A stretch of DNA of 64,000 nt from Vanilla planifolia (GCA_023846275.1 CM043874.1:27377630-27441629), one strand, 5' to 3'. Positions 11,261 through 23,900 are shown, counted from the stretch's first letter. Numbers and translations are program-made. The notes: generated by a model not told the origin, from the letters alone.

Positions 11261-14200
11261 TTGCTGTAGAGTCCGTTCATCTTCATAAATTAGATCATAT
11301 TGTTCATGCATTCAATTCTTTATCCTCTGTAAAAACAATATGTTGGGGTTTCGATGACCTTCATTGCTTCAATGCTAACCCTATTTTGTCAGGTAAAAAG
11401 CAGTTCTAATGGATGTAAAAAATGTTTTAGTTTAGCTTTTGTTATGAATTTGAGATATTCCCATTATTCATTCTGAAATTGGATCTATCTTTAGCCTAAT
11501 AGACAATAAGCTATCAATGATGATTTGGATTGTTGGAAATATTTGCTTGTACAAGGGTGAGCATTTTAATTATTCAACATCATGATTCCTTTTGAGATTC
11601 TTTTTAATTATATTTAAGTAGGATATAATTATGTGAATTGAACTTGATTATTGTTTCAATGGCATGATTTATAGCTTTAAAGTAAATAGTAGTTAGGTTT
11701 GAGAAGTCTTTAATGTTTGTGATTAAAAGATTAGTCATCAGTTACTTGTAGCTAAAGTATCTTAGAGAGCTTTTTGTGGGTCATGAAAAGCAAGAATTTA
11801 TTTTTTAACCAAAAACATTTTATGGAGAAAGTTTAGAAACTTGCCTAGACATTATCGACATAGGACCATGGATGGCAACTCAAGTGCAACCAAACCAATA
11901 AGATTTTTTCCTAGGCTTGGATATTCTATGAAGGATAAGAGTCAAAGGATTCACAAAGAAAATGCCTCTCACAATGGAATTGGAAATTTAAAACTCTGCA
12001 AAAGCTTGGGGATCTTTGTTGATTTTTCCTATCAGACGATTTCATGATTTTTAACCTATGTGTTCGAACAATTGAGAACCAAACAATCATAGGAAATTTA
12101 GGTTTTTGGCAAAGAGCTTCTAATCGTGTGCAAGGGGGGAAACAATCATATATTGAACACAATATTTGAGAGTTAATTGCAAGTTACGTAAATCAAGGTT
12201 GCTTTGGCACATGCTAATGTGGAATGTTCAAAGAGTTAATTAGGTTATGTCTAAGAAACTTCTCAATCCATGAAAGAAAATTATCCAATTTATCAAATTA
12301 AAGAAGGTTAGCCCCTAATCATGCAATTAAAAGTTGATCAAAGAAAAGAAAAATCAATTTGAAAATAATAATATTTACAATGAATTAAAAGTACATCAAT
12401 CACAATAACTAGAACAAGAACAATTTCAAAATGGTAATGAAAAAGATAAGTCTTATACTAGAGGCCTTATAAGATACATGCCTATGATTAGAATTCCATT
12501 TTGTAACTCTCATCTCCTTCCAATTTATTTATATTTTCATATCCTCTAACTGATGGCAATTAAACATTAACATTGACAAAGAAAAAACTCACGAGAACAA
12601 GTTAAGTGCAATGAACTTGAATGAGGCACCAACTTGACTAGAAAAAGTGAACAAAGACTTCAAGAAGGTTGAAAAACAAGGGAATAAATTTAGAAAGCTT
12701 GGAAACTCTAAATTAAGTAGTTCCAAAAGCATCCAACTTATGGCATTTTGTAAATTTATAGTGAGAGTTGTATCAAAGCTAAGGATTTTTGGGTTTTGTC
12801 TCATTCTATTTTATGACCTTGGAGGTGTTCATAATAATTTACTCTCCAAGGCATGTTGATGATAGTGCGTGTGCACATCAGGCAAGCCTAGCCACTCCAA
12901 AACCCAAAATTTGCTAGCCCCCATGCATGCGATTAGCTTGTGGTTTTACATAAAATTATTTTATTATATTTAGAGCTAAAATAATTTAAATTAATATCTT
13001 AACAACCTTCCTTTAGAAGTAGTGTCTTTAATAAATTTTGGGATATTGCTTATCACAAATTGTTGTTTATTTAAAGACTGATGTGTATACACATGCCTTT
13101 CTTCTTGTGTTATTCTTTTTGTATGTATTCTCCTTATCTCTTCCAATCGCTAGCAATTTTACTTCTACACTGCATTATTTTTTCTTCCTATACATCTTAT
13201 GGTCTAATACTTTGCAAGTGCATGTCAGATGAGAGACACTATTGAATCTTAGAGGATTTTCATCAGTGCCCTTTGTATTGAGTCAGCTTTGAGAGACATA
13301 AACAATAGTTAAGGGTAGTTGTTTTGCACACTTTAATGATAAGTTTTCTTTTTTCTTGATTTATTGTATCAATATTTTTATATTTTAAACATCAAGTTCC
13401 AACATGTCATATGACACCACTATAACTTCCCATAAGTAAGATTTCTCGATCGTGTTTTTTTTAGTAATTTCTTCAAATCATGCCAATATCAACTCATAAT
13501 TTTGAGAAAAAATAAGACCTTTTAAAGGCCCAAACTACTCCTTGATCCCTTCTCACACTGTCGCATGATCTAGCTCATTTACCATTGCCCCATATGTCTC
13601 ACATATTTCAATCTTTAGAGCAAAATGTTATCTAGTGGTTGATTTGAGAAAATTAACTGATTAGATCAAATACTAAAATCAGTCAATCTCCTAAATGGTT
13701 CCTATGTGGGGCATTGTTTGTTAAGTGGTTAGATGTATTACGAATTCAACCAACTAATTTAATGTGGGAATTCGATCGACTGGTTGAACCTTGGCTACTA
13801 TTGTCTATTTTCAAAACCTTAAGTGGGTAATCCTAGTCAAATATAAATGTAACACTAAAAGATATAGTGACAAGTAGCTCAACACTTATACCATATATAA
13901 ATAGTCCAAATGTTAAGAGTAAGTGATAAAATATGTATAAAAGTATGAGTAGAAAGTAATTAATAGGGATCTACACATTAGGGCAAATATTATAGCTATG
14001 CCTCGAATGGTGTTGACCATGCTGCTCAACTATCCTCGAATTAGAAAATGTTTACTTTTCCAAAGAATGCTGTGGACAATCCTAAAAGATCTAGGAATTA
14101 GGCATTGTAATTTCTCTACTATGAACTATGAGCCTTTTGATGGAGAAGGATCTTTTCACTTGATACTTATATAGCACTATCTACTGTTAAAGTAACATGG

Positions 14201-14800
14201 CTATCCAATTTCTTATCTTGCTTATGATTTGGAAGTGGCATATATGACATTGGAGGTAAGCTATAAACAAATGTACATTAGGTATAGTGCTATTCCCACA
14301 TACTCCATGGTCAAGATTGGTAATAAATATGTGGAGAAGTAGTCATAAGAATGCACTCATATTATGGTGTTAAGTTGACCATATTGAACATTAGAGTAAT
14401 TTCTATGCTCTCAATAACTCTAATTCATATTCATTGAAGCTAATTGTTCCAAGTGATCATGATATCTTATTTTCCTAGTTATAAGCTTTTTAGATTTCTT
14501 AAAGAAACCCACTAGGATTTATATGAACATAATGTTATAATCCTCAAAAAATTCCACTAATCTTTTATAAATTTGTAATAATTTTATATTTAGCATAAAT
14601 CATAAGTAATTTACTCTTAATCTATTCATGCATATGGTGTGCATAGGGTAATACAAAGTCATGAGTTCTATAACATACATGCAACTCAACTAAATCAATC
14701 AAACATAATCGCTTATGTTGATAATTATATAAAAGGACTCATTTTAGTTGACTTGTATATTGAGCTATTGTAATCAAACTTGGCAATGGATAAAACTGCC
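11260..14800. other. Non-coding stretch, no supported gene
   Basis: No gene can be supported. Short open frames at 11,841-12,047 (+) and 12,647-12,859 (+) have no recognised motif. Base composition is intermediate to AT-rich. Part of 13,900-14,800 may belong to the decayed gypsy integrase that becomes recognisable just to the right on the minus strand. Confidence 0.5.
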
Positions 14801-14829
14801 CCATCTTTTAGTGTGATCATCAGCTTAAA

Positions 14830-15250
14830 AGTATAACAAATTTCTTAAACTTTTGCTCATTGTCTTGGTTTGTTCATTTGTCTATGGGTAGTACGTATTG
14901 GTGAACAAGAATTTGATCCGTATTTCTTCCATATGATCTTCCTAAAATAACTCATGATAAAGCATGCATCACAACCATATATTATGATCTTTTTATGTCC
15001 ATGTAAGCACATATTACTCAAAAGAATAAGGCTGCCATATTAGAAGCGTCGGTTTTTGTCAAGCGTGCATAAGGCAAGCCATCTCGAAGAGTCGATCAAC
15101 CACAACAAGTATGCCATGTGTAATTCATGGTGATCCAGTATCAAAGTTCATTCTCAAGTCCTCTCAAGCTCTAGAAAGTCTTTCTTGATGGCACATCTTA
15201 TAATATATTATTACATTTGTTACATATAGGTGGAGATTTAGCTAATTGAA
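14830..15250 (-). pseudogene. Gypsy integrase core relic, minus strand
   Basis: On the minus strand, 15,073-15,115 reads GILVVVDRLFEMACL, matching the plant gypsy integrase core start (VFVVVDRFSKMAHF type). Further on, 14,831-14,905 reads TNTYYP-TNEQTKTMSKSLRN, matching the ST-YHPQTDGQTE-VN-SL-N motif. A degenerate FDTG-P tract precedes the core. Stops interrupt every frame. RT and gag belonging to this copy were not recognised, although decayed flanking sequence to about 16,000 may belong to it. It is unrelated in position and orientation to copies A and B. Confidence 0.7.
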
Positions 15251-17190
15251 GTGCCATGGCTAAAGTCTTATCTCTCTCAAAGTTATTTGCCAATTAGCTA
15301 GAGTGTTTCTTGCTTATGATGTATTCTTGAAGTGAAGAATCGAGAGTATTCTATTGAGTACTTTTGAACAAATACCCATTCTTCTGTATGTTGTTAGGAT
15401 TTTTTGTTGTAGGAACTTGTACAAATACCCATCCCTCAAGGACTTGTTCCTCAACAATGGGTATTTGGTTGGCAATCATTTAGTGGTTGTGGAAGTTCTG
15501 ATTTCTTTAGCTACCTAATCATAACCATGTCAATTCTTGGAGAATCATGTGGTGCTTGAAAATTTCAGCCCAATGAACTAATTATTTCACCTCAAGAAGA
15601 ATCATATATGGTTGATAGAGTTGCTTGTTACAGCATGGCACCATCAAGATTTCTGAGCCCAAAACTCATCCAATGCTATTATGCGTACTGCATGATAGAT
15701 ACTCAGAACTCGTCCCACTAGTTAGCTGAAGGTGTCAGAGAAAATCCTCTAGATCAAGTCATAGAGACATGGAATTCGTCCAATTTATTCAGTTAAGTCA
15801 TTATAATTAATTGTCACATTATTGTGTGTGTTCTAATCTACTACACAATTCTAACAAAATGTCAACTATGATTTACATATGTATAATAATTTTATTTCGA
15901 AATTGTTAGGACCCACTTGTATATACATCTATAAATAAGTCTTCACAAACCCATGTTGAGGGATCCTTTCTGGAGGTTTTTATTTTTTGAGTGGAGAATG
16001 TTTGTTAGATCTTCCTTCTAGTATATTTTTGACTTGTGAGGTTAGACATCTCTTTCTCCTCATCTATAATCATCCTCTAGTTTTCACCAAAGTTCTATTT
16101 AATTTTTTGGGATTCATAAGTAGCAACAATAATAGGAATTGATTATTCCTAGATGACAATCCCCTTCTTAGGGTAGAAGGAGATTCTTTGTTCAAACATA
16201 ACAAAATCAAGGACAATTGGAGTTGTTATGAATGAGTAATTTAAATTAAAACAAATAATCTTTTATCATATTACTTGTAAGACCTAAAAAAAATAAAGAT
16301 TTTGTCAAATATAAGATCTTTAGGAATTCACAATGTTAAAAGATAAGGATTAAGAGTTGCCTTCTCTAACATATACTTATGCTTGTCCAACAAATCAACA
16401 TACATGTATTTTATTGTTCATAGTACTTCACTTCTTTTTTCTCATCCTTTTAAAAATTGTAGTCTTCAAATTTTTTTTGTGATTTCTATTTTTCCATCAA
16501 AATTTTTTCATAATTATCCATTTTCTTTATTTTCGTGTCAGTCATCATCTTGGCTATTGTTAGTGCAATTCTTCTTGAACTCCTTTATTTCATATGAATC
16601 ATTTTCTAGCATTATTCTTTAATTTTAACCGTTTGCATATATTAAAAATGTTAGGAATATCATATTACATTTTGGAATGCCAACTATTATTTGTTCATCT
16701 GATTCGGTTTATGAACTACATGTCGAAGAATGAGAAAATATTGGATTTCGAATAGTAAATCCTATAAAATTACGTTTCCAAAAAACTCACACTTTTTGCC
16801 TAAAAACCATTATTGAAATTTCTTTTATCTTCCTCCATTTTCTAAGGGGATGATGGATTGCCTTCCTCGAGTACATCTTTGGCTTTTCTCTCCACCATCA
16901 TCCATAGATGGAAGCTTAAGTGTTTTTTGTTTGCCTCGAGGGCCTTTGGAGTATCATGATGAATGATCACATTCTTCCTTTTTTGTCTCTATTAGTCTTA
17001 TTGATCTTTTTAGTGCCCTCTCTTACGTTCTTGGACCTTTAGACATTTTCTTCCCTTTGGTTTCTCTGGTTACAAGAGTATTTTTGAACATCCTTTTCTT
17101 TAGGTTATAAATTTTACCTGATTATTTCACTCCCTCCGATCTTGCATTCAATCTCCACCCTATGAAATTTGGAGTTATATCTAGTGAAAA
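15250..17190. other. Non-coding stretch, no supported gene
   Basis: No gene was recognised. The left part may be a decayed upstream continuation (minus strand) of the integrase relic. The T-rich 16,380-16,630 tract gives a chance open frame without motifs. Confidence 0.45.
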
Positions 17191-17192
17191 CT

Positions 17193-17558
17193 TCAAGTTA
17201 TCCTTGATATCAATGGGATGGAGCGAATATTATTCAATTTTGTGGAAACTATAGAAGGCAAAAAATGTTCTTTATGTTTTCTAGTGGTGCACTGAATGGC
17301 CCCTTCAATTTCTGCTACATGCCCATAACAAAAGCATACCCGTCTCCAATTATGCTGTTGTAAGTGTAAAGTATCACTTACCTTCCTTTTGAAGTAAATG
17401 GGACCCAAATATACTAGGTTTTCTACGATCTCAAACATGTCTAGAAACTGTATAAGAGACAAACTCATCTTGTTATTTTCTAATGCATCGTCAAAGCAGT
17501 ATATTGTTGCCACTGCATCTAGTGCCATCTTAGCGCGGATGGTTTCGAACTGGTCCAT
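17193..17558 (-). CDS. 121-codon open frame, C-terminal part of the unidentified tract
   Basis: This is the longest uninterrupted segment of the minus-strand tract. It starts at ATG (17,558-17,556), though upstream sequence reads in as protein, so the ATG is probably internal to the ancestral gene. It begins MDQFETIRAKMALDAVATIY and contains a Cys/His cluster (RRVCFCYGHVAEIEGAIQC) that does not fit the usual retroviral knuckle. The function is unknown. It is listed separately because it could still be translated. Confidence 0.3.
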   Translation of the reverse strand: MDQFETIRAKMALDAVATIYCFDDALENNKMSLSLIQFLDMFEIVENLVYLGPIYFKRKVSDTLHLQQHNWRRVCFCYGHVAEIEGAIQCTTRKHKEHFLPSIVSTKLNNIRSIPLISRIT

Positions 17559-20450
17559 GTCCTCGACAAATTAATGTTGAAATGAAAGAAAAAGTCTAAA
17601 AGAAAGATGTCAGTGAAGGTGCAAACATCATTTTTTTCTTTGAGAATGTTCTTTCATCCATCAATGGATACATCAGTGCAATCTCTAGGAGTTTAAAGCT
17701 GTGAGGATCTTTGAGAATCTCCTTGTTTGTCACTTCTGATGTGGGAAAATCATTGTGCTCGATAAATTTTCTCATTGGTGATGTCGAAGATTTTTTTTTC
17801 TTTTTTTTTGTTGGGGCTGGCCATCCTCTCTTCTTCTCATGCGTTATTGGAGCTTTGAAAATGGGTCAGTGAGTTACTATTGATAGCCAACAATCCTTTA
17901 TAGTTCTGTTCATAAAACTGCGTATGTTCATCAACAATTCTGTATGGATCAGTGGAGGTGCCCTCAAATTTATTTCTCTTTTATTATGGTATGTGGAACA
18001 GCTTCAATTCTTTCCTTTTGTTGTGCAAGTTTAAACTCTAGGAAGGCAATTCTTTCTCAACTTGTTACATTGTTCTTGAGGCTATACTTAGTGGCTCTAA
18101 GAAGTTGGTTCTCATCAATGTTATCTTTGAGAATCATCTTCATCTCGTTCAAGGGGTTTTTAACAGTTTGTGGAAAGCTATTCAACCAATGCTAATAATC
18201 TTCAAGTCTCTTGAGAGACCATCTTATTCTCATCAAGAGTCTGCTCCACGAAGGTTTTTAATAGGGTTCTCGGTTGCTTCAGCCTTTAAACCCTAGTAGG
18301 CAGCATAATCAGGTTGGAAATAGTATTATCAGCTTTTGTGAGTACCACTTTTTTTTCCGAGATTATTGTTGATGGCTCTTTAACTTGCTTCTCTACAAAT
18401 CCAGCATCAAAAATATTTTTTGCTAGAATATTTTTCATTAGTCGAGGGTAAGCAGCTCCAGGGAAGGCTGGTTCAACAATATTGCCTGTAATTCTTCTTG
18501 AAATTGTTTAAATTTCTATTGTTTTATTCTTCTAGCCTCATCAACAATGCCTTTTTCCAGAATCTCCTTGATCATAGCTATATTTTCTTTTCTGGGTAAG
18601 GTCTAACTTCTACTGTTATTGTTTTTATCTTCTCCTTTTTGATGCCAACAATGGTAGAAGTGAAGCAAAGGATCAGCAAACCAAGCAAGCTGATCACGAA
18701 ATTTTTGTAGTCATGCATAATCCTTTGGTGAGAGCTCTTTTGCGTCAGGATTTCTTATATTCTAGAAATTTCTCTTCATTGCCTAGCCACTAAATTTCTC
18801 CTTCAACCAATGAACAATGTTTAGAAATCGAGTCAACAGGTGCACTGGATGCCTTACGTTCAAATACTTTGAAAGCACATTCATCTAATCTGTACTTCTT
18901 TGGCAATTCATTTTAGGTGCCCCTTCCTCTTGCTCTTGCTTTGGTCTTCCATCTTCCATCATACAAACATCGTCGCATTTAGTTAGCATGGAGCTCCATC
19001 AATTCGTTGTCTAGTAAAAGAAAGGAATCAATGAGAATCTTAGGTGTTTGGGTTTCAGAAAGTCTGTTTAGGGTTTCTTTTTTTAACCATCAATACTTAC
19101 AAATACTGAAAAGAATATGATAAATCAGTGCATTTATATGACCAATTCTCCAACTGATTTTTCTTTTTATTAAAATTTCTTAGTACATGTTATTTTTCTA
19201 TCATCCATTGAAATGTGTGCAAGCTAACAACTCTTTAATAACTGCAGAAATGAAGGGTTTGAAGAGTTTGAGAACTGATTGAAGTTGCAAAAATTGCCTT
19301 GTCAATGTTAGCCATTGATTGTTGTTAAAAGTTTTGGACACATGGCTTTCAAACATTATGCAGTTGTGTGTTGTAATTAGCACATATGGAATGACATTTA
19401 CTTCTTCAAGCGATATCCACGTCCATAAGTAAATCCTTAGGTCTCAGATTTGGACATTCAAAGCGTCAGCTCTTATGCTTTTTATTTATGGCCATGTCTT
19501 CCTCTTGCCAAAGTCTACCCTCGTCTTGCTCTCTTAGTAGTTAAATTCAACTTGTGAACTAGTCAAGTTCTCCCTTGACTCCTGGGATGCTCTTCTCCCT
19601 TGTAATCGTCTTGTACTCATTGAAGTAATTTTCCATTTGAAATTCTTGAATCCAAATATTGCATCCACAAAAGCAACACTACCTTGTTCATCAGATGTAC
19701 TGTCAACCCAGGGAGACTAGAAGGGATGGGCAGCCTTAGGTTAGACTATTCATGCATGATATCGTCTACAACGAAGTCAGTTACCACGTATAGATGGAAA
19801 TCCTTTTGCTGCAATTGAATTCGTACTTCCCTGACACCACGATGGAAGGATCCTTGGAGTGAATTTTGATCAAACACCCAGATCTTATGGGCTTGGAAGA
19901 ACGGCCTCGACCATCTCAATGCAACTAAGAGCACCAATGCTAACTTTTATTGAGACAATTACCCTATTTCCTCTTCTGCAAGATGTGGCCGGTGTGGTAG
20001 ATGATTTATTGGATGGCTTCCTGTTGGACTTCTTGCTCGATAGCTGTTGAGCGGTAGTCCTCAGTCCATTCAATCCTTGCGTTTTAGCTTTGAGTTCTAA
20101 AAAATTAGATAGAACAGTCTCTAGCCCTGCACAAGATGCGTCTGTTCCCAGCAATCGTTCTCAAAAGCTTTTGTTCTTCCCTTGTTCTCAGAGAAATCAT
20201 GTGACTTCTAAAACACTTCTTGGGATTTATGATGTGCCAAATGTGCCCTTCGGCAAAGTTGAACCTTGTTTGTTTTCGTGTAATGGTGTTGAGAGTCTCC
20301 ATCTTGTCCTAGAAATGGTCCGTGAAGGTCCAGCTCTTCATGAGAAGATTATCAACCTAGGCTTCTTGGTTCATCCTGATTGGTTTTTGGACAATGATAT
20401 CCACCATCCTCTTGTAGATAGAAAGCCTTCACTTTGTAATAGAATATACT
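17193..20450 (-). pseudogene. Unidentified broken protein-coding tract, minus strand
   Basis: The minus strand carries a series of protein-like segments separated by stops and frame changes. In N-to-C order they lie at about 20,302-20,105, 20,154-19,885, 19,937-19,746, 19,700-19,400, 18,960-18,500 (with LQKFRDQLAWFADPLLHFYH), 18,480-18,301 (with FDAGFVEKQVKEPSTIISEK), 18,260-17,990 (Lys/Glu/Leu-rich and probably coiled-coil, with ERIAFLEFKLAQQKERIE), 17,860-17,640 (a Lys-run followed by MRKFIEHNDFPTSEVTNKEI) and 17,558-17,193 (121 codons from a true ATG). Composition is less AT-rich and less decayed than the gypsy relics nearby. I do not recognise any domain, and no RT, integrase or clear CCHC knuckle was seen. 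It could be a pseudogene of a plant gene, an extra ORF of a large retroelement, or an integrated viral gene. The run of six lysines could be a nuclear signal. Confidence 0.5.
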
Positions 20451-20623
20451 AACGTCGATGATGAAGGCTTTCTACTCATCTTCTTCATCTTCTTGCTCCA
20501 GATTTGGTTGTAGCCCCAGATTGCCATGTAATGGAAATAAAATCGTAGGCCATTTCTAGAAGGTACATTCCCAGGCGCGCATTTGATTGTCTTAGTCTCT
20601 GAATTGGACTCACTGCACTAGTC

Positions 20624-20632
20624 TATTAAAAG
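20624..20632 (+). promoter_or_regulatory. Candidate TATA-like box upstream of the polymerase-subunit gene
   Basis: TATTAAAAG lies about 80-90 bases before the ATG at 20,713, a reasonable distance for a TATA element with a short leader. The match is weak and AT-rich sequence gives such words by chance. Confidence 0.25.
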
Positions 20633-20712
20633 GTTTCAATTTTTTATTGATTACAATAATTATTAATCTTTCGTAGTTCAATGTCCTTTTGGTTCTCAAG
20701 CAGACCGTAAAA

Positions 20713-21246
20713 ATGGTATTTTTGGAGGTCGAGATGCAAGGAAACGTGGTCGTCCCTCCGGACCAGCTCGACCCTAAAGGTCTTCTTCTTCGTAAAGGCA
20801 TCGTCCTCCGCCTCCTCGAGGACATCGCCAGTAGAAAAGCATCCAAGGAACACGGCTACTATATTGCAGTCACCACTCTGAACTCCGTCTCGGAGGGCCG
20901 TGTTCAGGAACTCACCGGTAATGTTGTCTTCCCCGTTTCCTTCAACTGCATCACCCTGAAGCCTTGCAAGGGCGAGATCTTAATGGGGACCGTAGATAAG
21001 GTTCTTAGGCATGGCGTTTTTCTCAAGTCCGGTCCAATTGACAACATTTTTCTCTCCGAAAAGAAGATGGAAGATTACAAATTCAACGTGGTGGACGAGC
21101 CGATGTTTGTGAACGATAAGCAGCAGTCGAAAATGGCGAAGAGTTCAATGGTACGGTATAAAGTTTTGGGGATTAAGTGGATGGAATGGGATAGAGGGTT
21201 CCAGATGTTGGCTACTCTTGCTGGGGACTTCCTTGGACCTATTTGA
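20713..21246 (+). CDS. NRPD7: RNA polymerase IV/V subunit 7-like protein (RPB7 family)
   Basis: An intact, intronless gene of 177 codons. The product belongs to the RPB7/RPC25/archaeal RpoE family, which pairs with subunit 4 to form the stalk of RNA polymerase. The expected fold is an N-terminal SHS2-type (RNP-like) half, about residues 1-80, then a C-terminal OB half, about 85-177. Key pieces are EHGYYIAVTTLNSVSEGRV (46-64), VSFNCITLKPCKGEIL (75-90), GVFLKSGP (101-108) and the C-terminal GDFLGPI (171-177). The FLKSGP and LGPF/I-type end are closer to the Pol IV/V subunit NRPD7/NRPE7 than to the Pol II subunit NRPB7, as judged from memory of the families. Pol IV and V act in siRNA production and RNA-directed DNA methylation. 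The start is the ATG at 20,713, with A at -3 and G at +4; the frame is open for a few codons upstream but has no ATG there. Length is normal (about 175). The neighbours are repeats only. Confidence 0.88.
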   Translation: MVFLEVEMQGNVVVPPDQLDPKGLLLRKGIVLRLLEDIASRKASKEHGYYIAVTTLNSVSEGRVQELTGNVVFPVSFNCITLKPCKGEILMGTVDKVLRHGVFLKSGPIDNIFLSEKKMEDYKFNVVDEPMFVNDKQQSKMAKSSMVRYKVLGIKWMEWDRGFQMLATLAGDFLGPI

Positions 21247-21557
21247 GTTTCCTGTTAAACCGCTACACCAATGTATGTTGGGCTCGAATTGAAGTCCCTG
21301 TATTAGAGTTGCTCCTTGTGTTGCTTACATAAACTTCTGTTTTGTTGTACCATGCCCTGTCGTAGTTGATTTGTTGCTGATTGTTGCCTTGTTCTGTCTA
21401 CGTTCATATAGTTCTGTCTAAATCCATATTGATTTCATTGTTATCTTACAAAAACTTTTCATTCATGAAATGTGTTTATTCCTTCATTTTATATTTTAAA
21501 CTTTTATATCATCAATTATGTTATAATCATATTGAATTTTATTATATTTATAATCAT

Positions 21558-21562
<5 letters not shown>

Positions 21563-21627
<65 letters not shown>
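21563..21627. repeat. (TA)n microsatellite, about 32 units
   Basis: An uninterrupted 65-base TA run about 320 bases after the stop codon of the polymerase-subunit gene. The long pure run suggests it is young and probably length-variable between individuals. Confidence 0.97.
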
Positions 21628-21629
<2 letters not shown>

Positions 21630-21639
21630 GATTTTGAGA

Positions 21640-23100
21640 TTGTTATTTCATCATCATTTAATTTTGTACATGAGTGTTATTTTTAATCTCTTTTCATGAC
21701 TTTTATTGAAAGTTTTTTATGATGTTATATAATTTTTATTCATAAAAATTACATAATTTATTTGGTATTATTTTGTTTTATTAATTCTTAAAATTAATTT
21801 CATTTTTTTTATCTTAAATCTTATTCAATTGTTTGTGATAATAATATTCAAGTTAAAGTCATTCAAACAATCATGAATTTTATAATTGGTCAAACTTGGT
21901 TGAGTCTAATAGGCATTTGTTATCTTGATTTAGTAATAGTTATTGCTTAAAGTGATCGATGTATTATTTTATACCTATCAAGTTTATATTTTATTAGTGA
22001 TGGAATAAAAAATGATAAATTTCTTTTATATGAACCTAAGTTTCGAGAGTCTTTAAACTTGACTCACTTGATATTTTTCACATTGAGTCTAAGTCAACTC
22101 CAAAACCTAAGCTTTTAAGCTAAATCTACTTGAGTTTGTACCCCTTAAGCTTAGTCAAATTAAAGCTTCACATGAAAAATTAATTAAATTTATGTTATCT
22201 CTATAGATTTTCTTCTTGTTAATTTTATCTCCATTATTATATATTGAAGTTCTTTTAGCTACATGTGAATTTTCAAATATTCTAATTTTAGTTTATATAA
22301 AGTGATTAATCTAACTTTTTATTTGAAAAGAATGTTTAATTATTAGAAATATCGAGACCAACGTTTCATTTATATTTATATAATGTAAAAGATGTACTCA
22401 ATTAGGTTCTTTTAGCTTTTATGTAGGTAGACCACCTAATGGGTTAGTTAGGAAATATATATGAATTCCTTGCCAAATTTTTCATAAAGTTTGACTTCTT
22501 GATCGTTAAGAAGGACTTAGAAAGATCAATGTTGAGCGTAATAAAGTTGCACTTAGATTATAACTCAATGAAAATTTCTCATGATGGGATGGATTGATGT
22601 AAGATAGGTTATATCAAGAGTAGGACATTAATCTAATTTAATAGAACAAAAAATTTAAGAGATCTAATTTTATTATAAATTATGCATTAGATTAAAAGAA
22701 GGGCCCTTGAATAACCCATATAGGTTAATTACTTCTTTTTAATGATATTAGATTTTATTGGATTATAATACATGATTTATAAGACTTAAGTTAATTCCTT
22801 CAACTTTGCATATGAAATCATTTCTATATTATTTATTTATTTTATTCGATTAATTTATAGGATTAAAGGATGCTTAGGTTTTTTTTTTATTTTTCCAATT
22901 AAGGTCTTTATCTTGTATTTTATATAAAGTCTTATGACAATGTAAAAGAAAATTAGATTTTATTATGAAATTAAGAATCATGAAGGTTTCTTTACGAGGC
23001 ATGCATGCTCCTAATCTCTTTTATTAGAAATATACGTGTGCGAATAGCAATAAAATTATATTCTTAATCTAGTTGGCTATTATAACACTTAGAAAAATAT
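21640..23100. other. AT-rich stretch without recognisable gene
   Basis: No coding or repeat structure could be supported. The sequence is AT-rich with chance short frames only. Confidence 0.55.
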
Positions 23101-23129
23101 TATAGGCTTCTGAAAATACTGTGTAAAGT

Positions 23130-23900
23130 GCAAGGTAAAACGAATAATGTTAAGTGATTTGATCTAAACTTTGATCTATATTCAACCCAAACAAAAAACT
23201 AAGAAATCCATTAAACACTAGGACAAAGGACCTTACGAGCTTCGATTTAATAGAATACTTTATCACTGACTTGATAAAAGTCTATAACCTTAGCTTGATA
23301 AAAAAGTAATATAATTGGCTTAATAAAAGCTTGCAACTTTGGCATGATAAAAGCCTACACCACTTGTTTAATAAAAGCTTACAACATCACTAGACAATTA
23401 TGCAAAAGAACAAGTATAAATCTAATAATGAAGCAAGGAAACTAAATAAAAGGCTTAATGCAAATGGTCATAATTTAAACAAGAGACATTACCACAAAGT
23501 TGAATCAATGCAAAAGTGATATGCAATAAAGTTTAATGCTCTTGCAAGAAAGAATATTATAAAAATAACTGGAAATAATAATATACAATTTAGCTCAAAA
23601 ATAAAAAGTTTATGATGAATGATCCCAATTAGAAGCTACAACCTCACTATTCCTTCTTCCATTGTAATGAAGATTTCCAAGTTATGCTTTTCACAAAAGT
23701 ATGAAAATGATCATTAGTCATTTCTCATAAGTTTAGATGATTTTATATAGGCCTTAGAATCTTATCCAATGATTTTAAATATCTCTACAACATTTATAAT
23801 TGATTTCTTAAAAATATTAGTCAAACTGGTTGTCACTTATATTCCAAAATTAACTGTACTACTTGATCTAATAGATTATACAAGTATAATGCAACATTAA
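23130..23900 (+). repeat. Copy of a dispersed repeat carrying a TTAATAAAAGC minisatellite
   Basis: Bases 23,265-23,392 hold about five imperfect units of roughly 26 bp with the core GGCTTAATAAAAGCTTACAA. The same array, with about six units, is at 43,582-43,722 inside copy B. Flanking sequence also matches: a GATTTGATC-AAACT tract followed by ATTCAACCC at 23,155-23,195 resembles 43,005-43,045 and 57,765-57,800. These look like remnants of one mobile family, type unknown. Confidence 0.6.

Noticed and set aside
20090..20452. 120-codon plus-strand frame next to the polymerase-subunit gene
   Set aside because: Lies opposite the minus-strand broken coding tract. It shows no motif, and its listed start is not an ATG (TTG), so it is treated as a shadow, with moderate uncertainty.
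20689..20712. N-terminal extension of the RPB7-like protein by eight codons
   Set aside because: Would need a TTG start. The ATG at 20,713 has a strong context and gives the usual family length.
21381..21699. Overlapping open frames with long Tyr-Ile runs
   Set aside because: They are translations of the TA microsatellite and AT-rich flanks, not genes.
23265..23392. CRISPR-like array
   Set aside because: Units are imperfect, about 26 bp, with no unique spacers, in a plant nuclear context.
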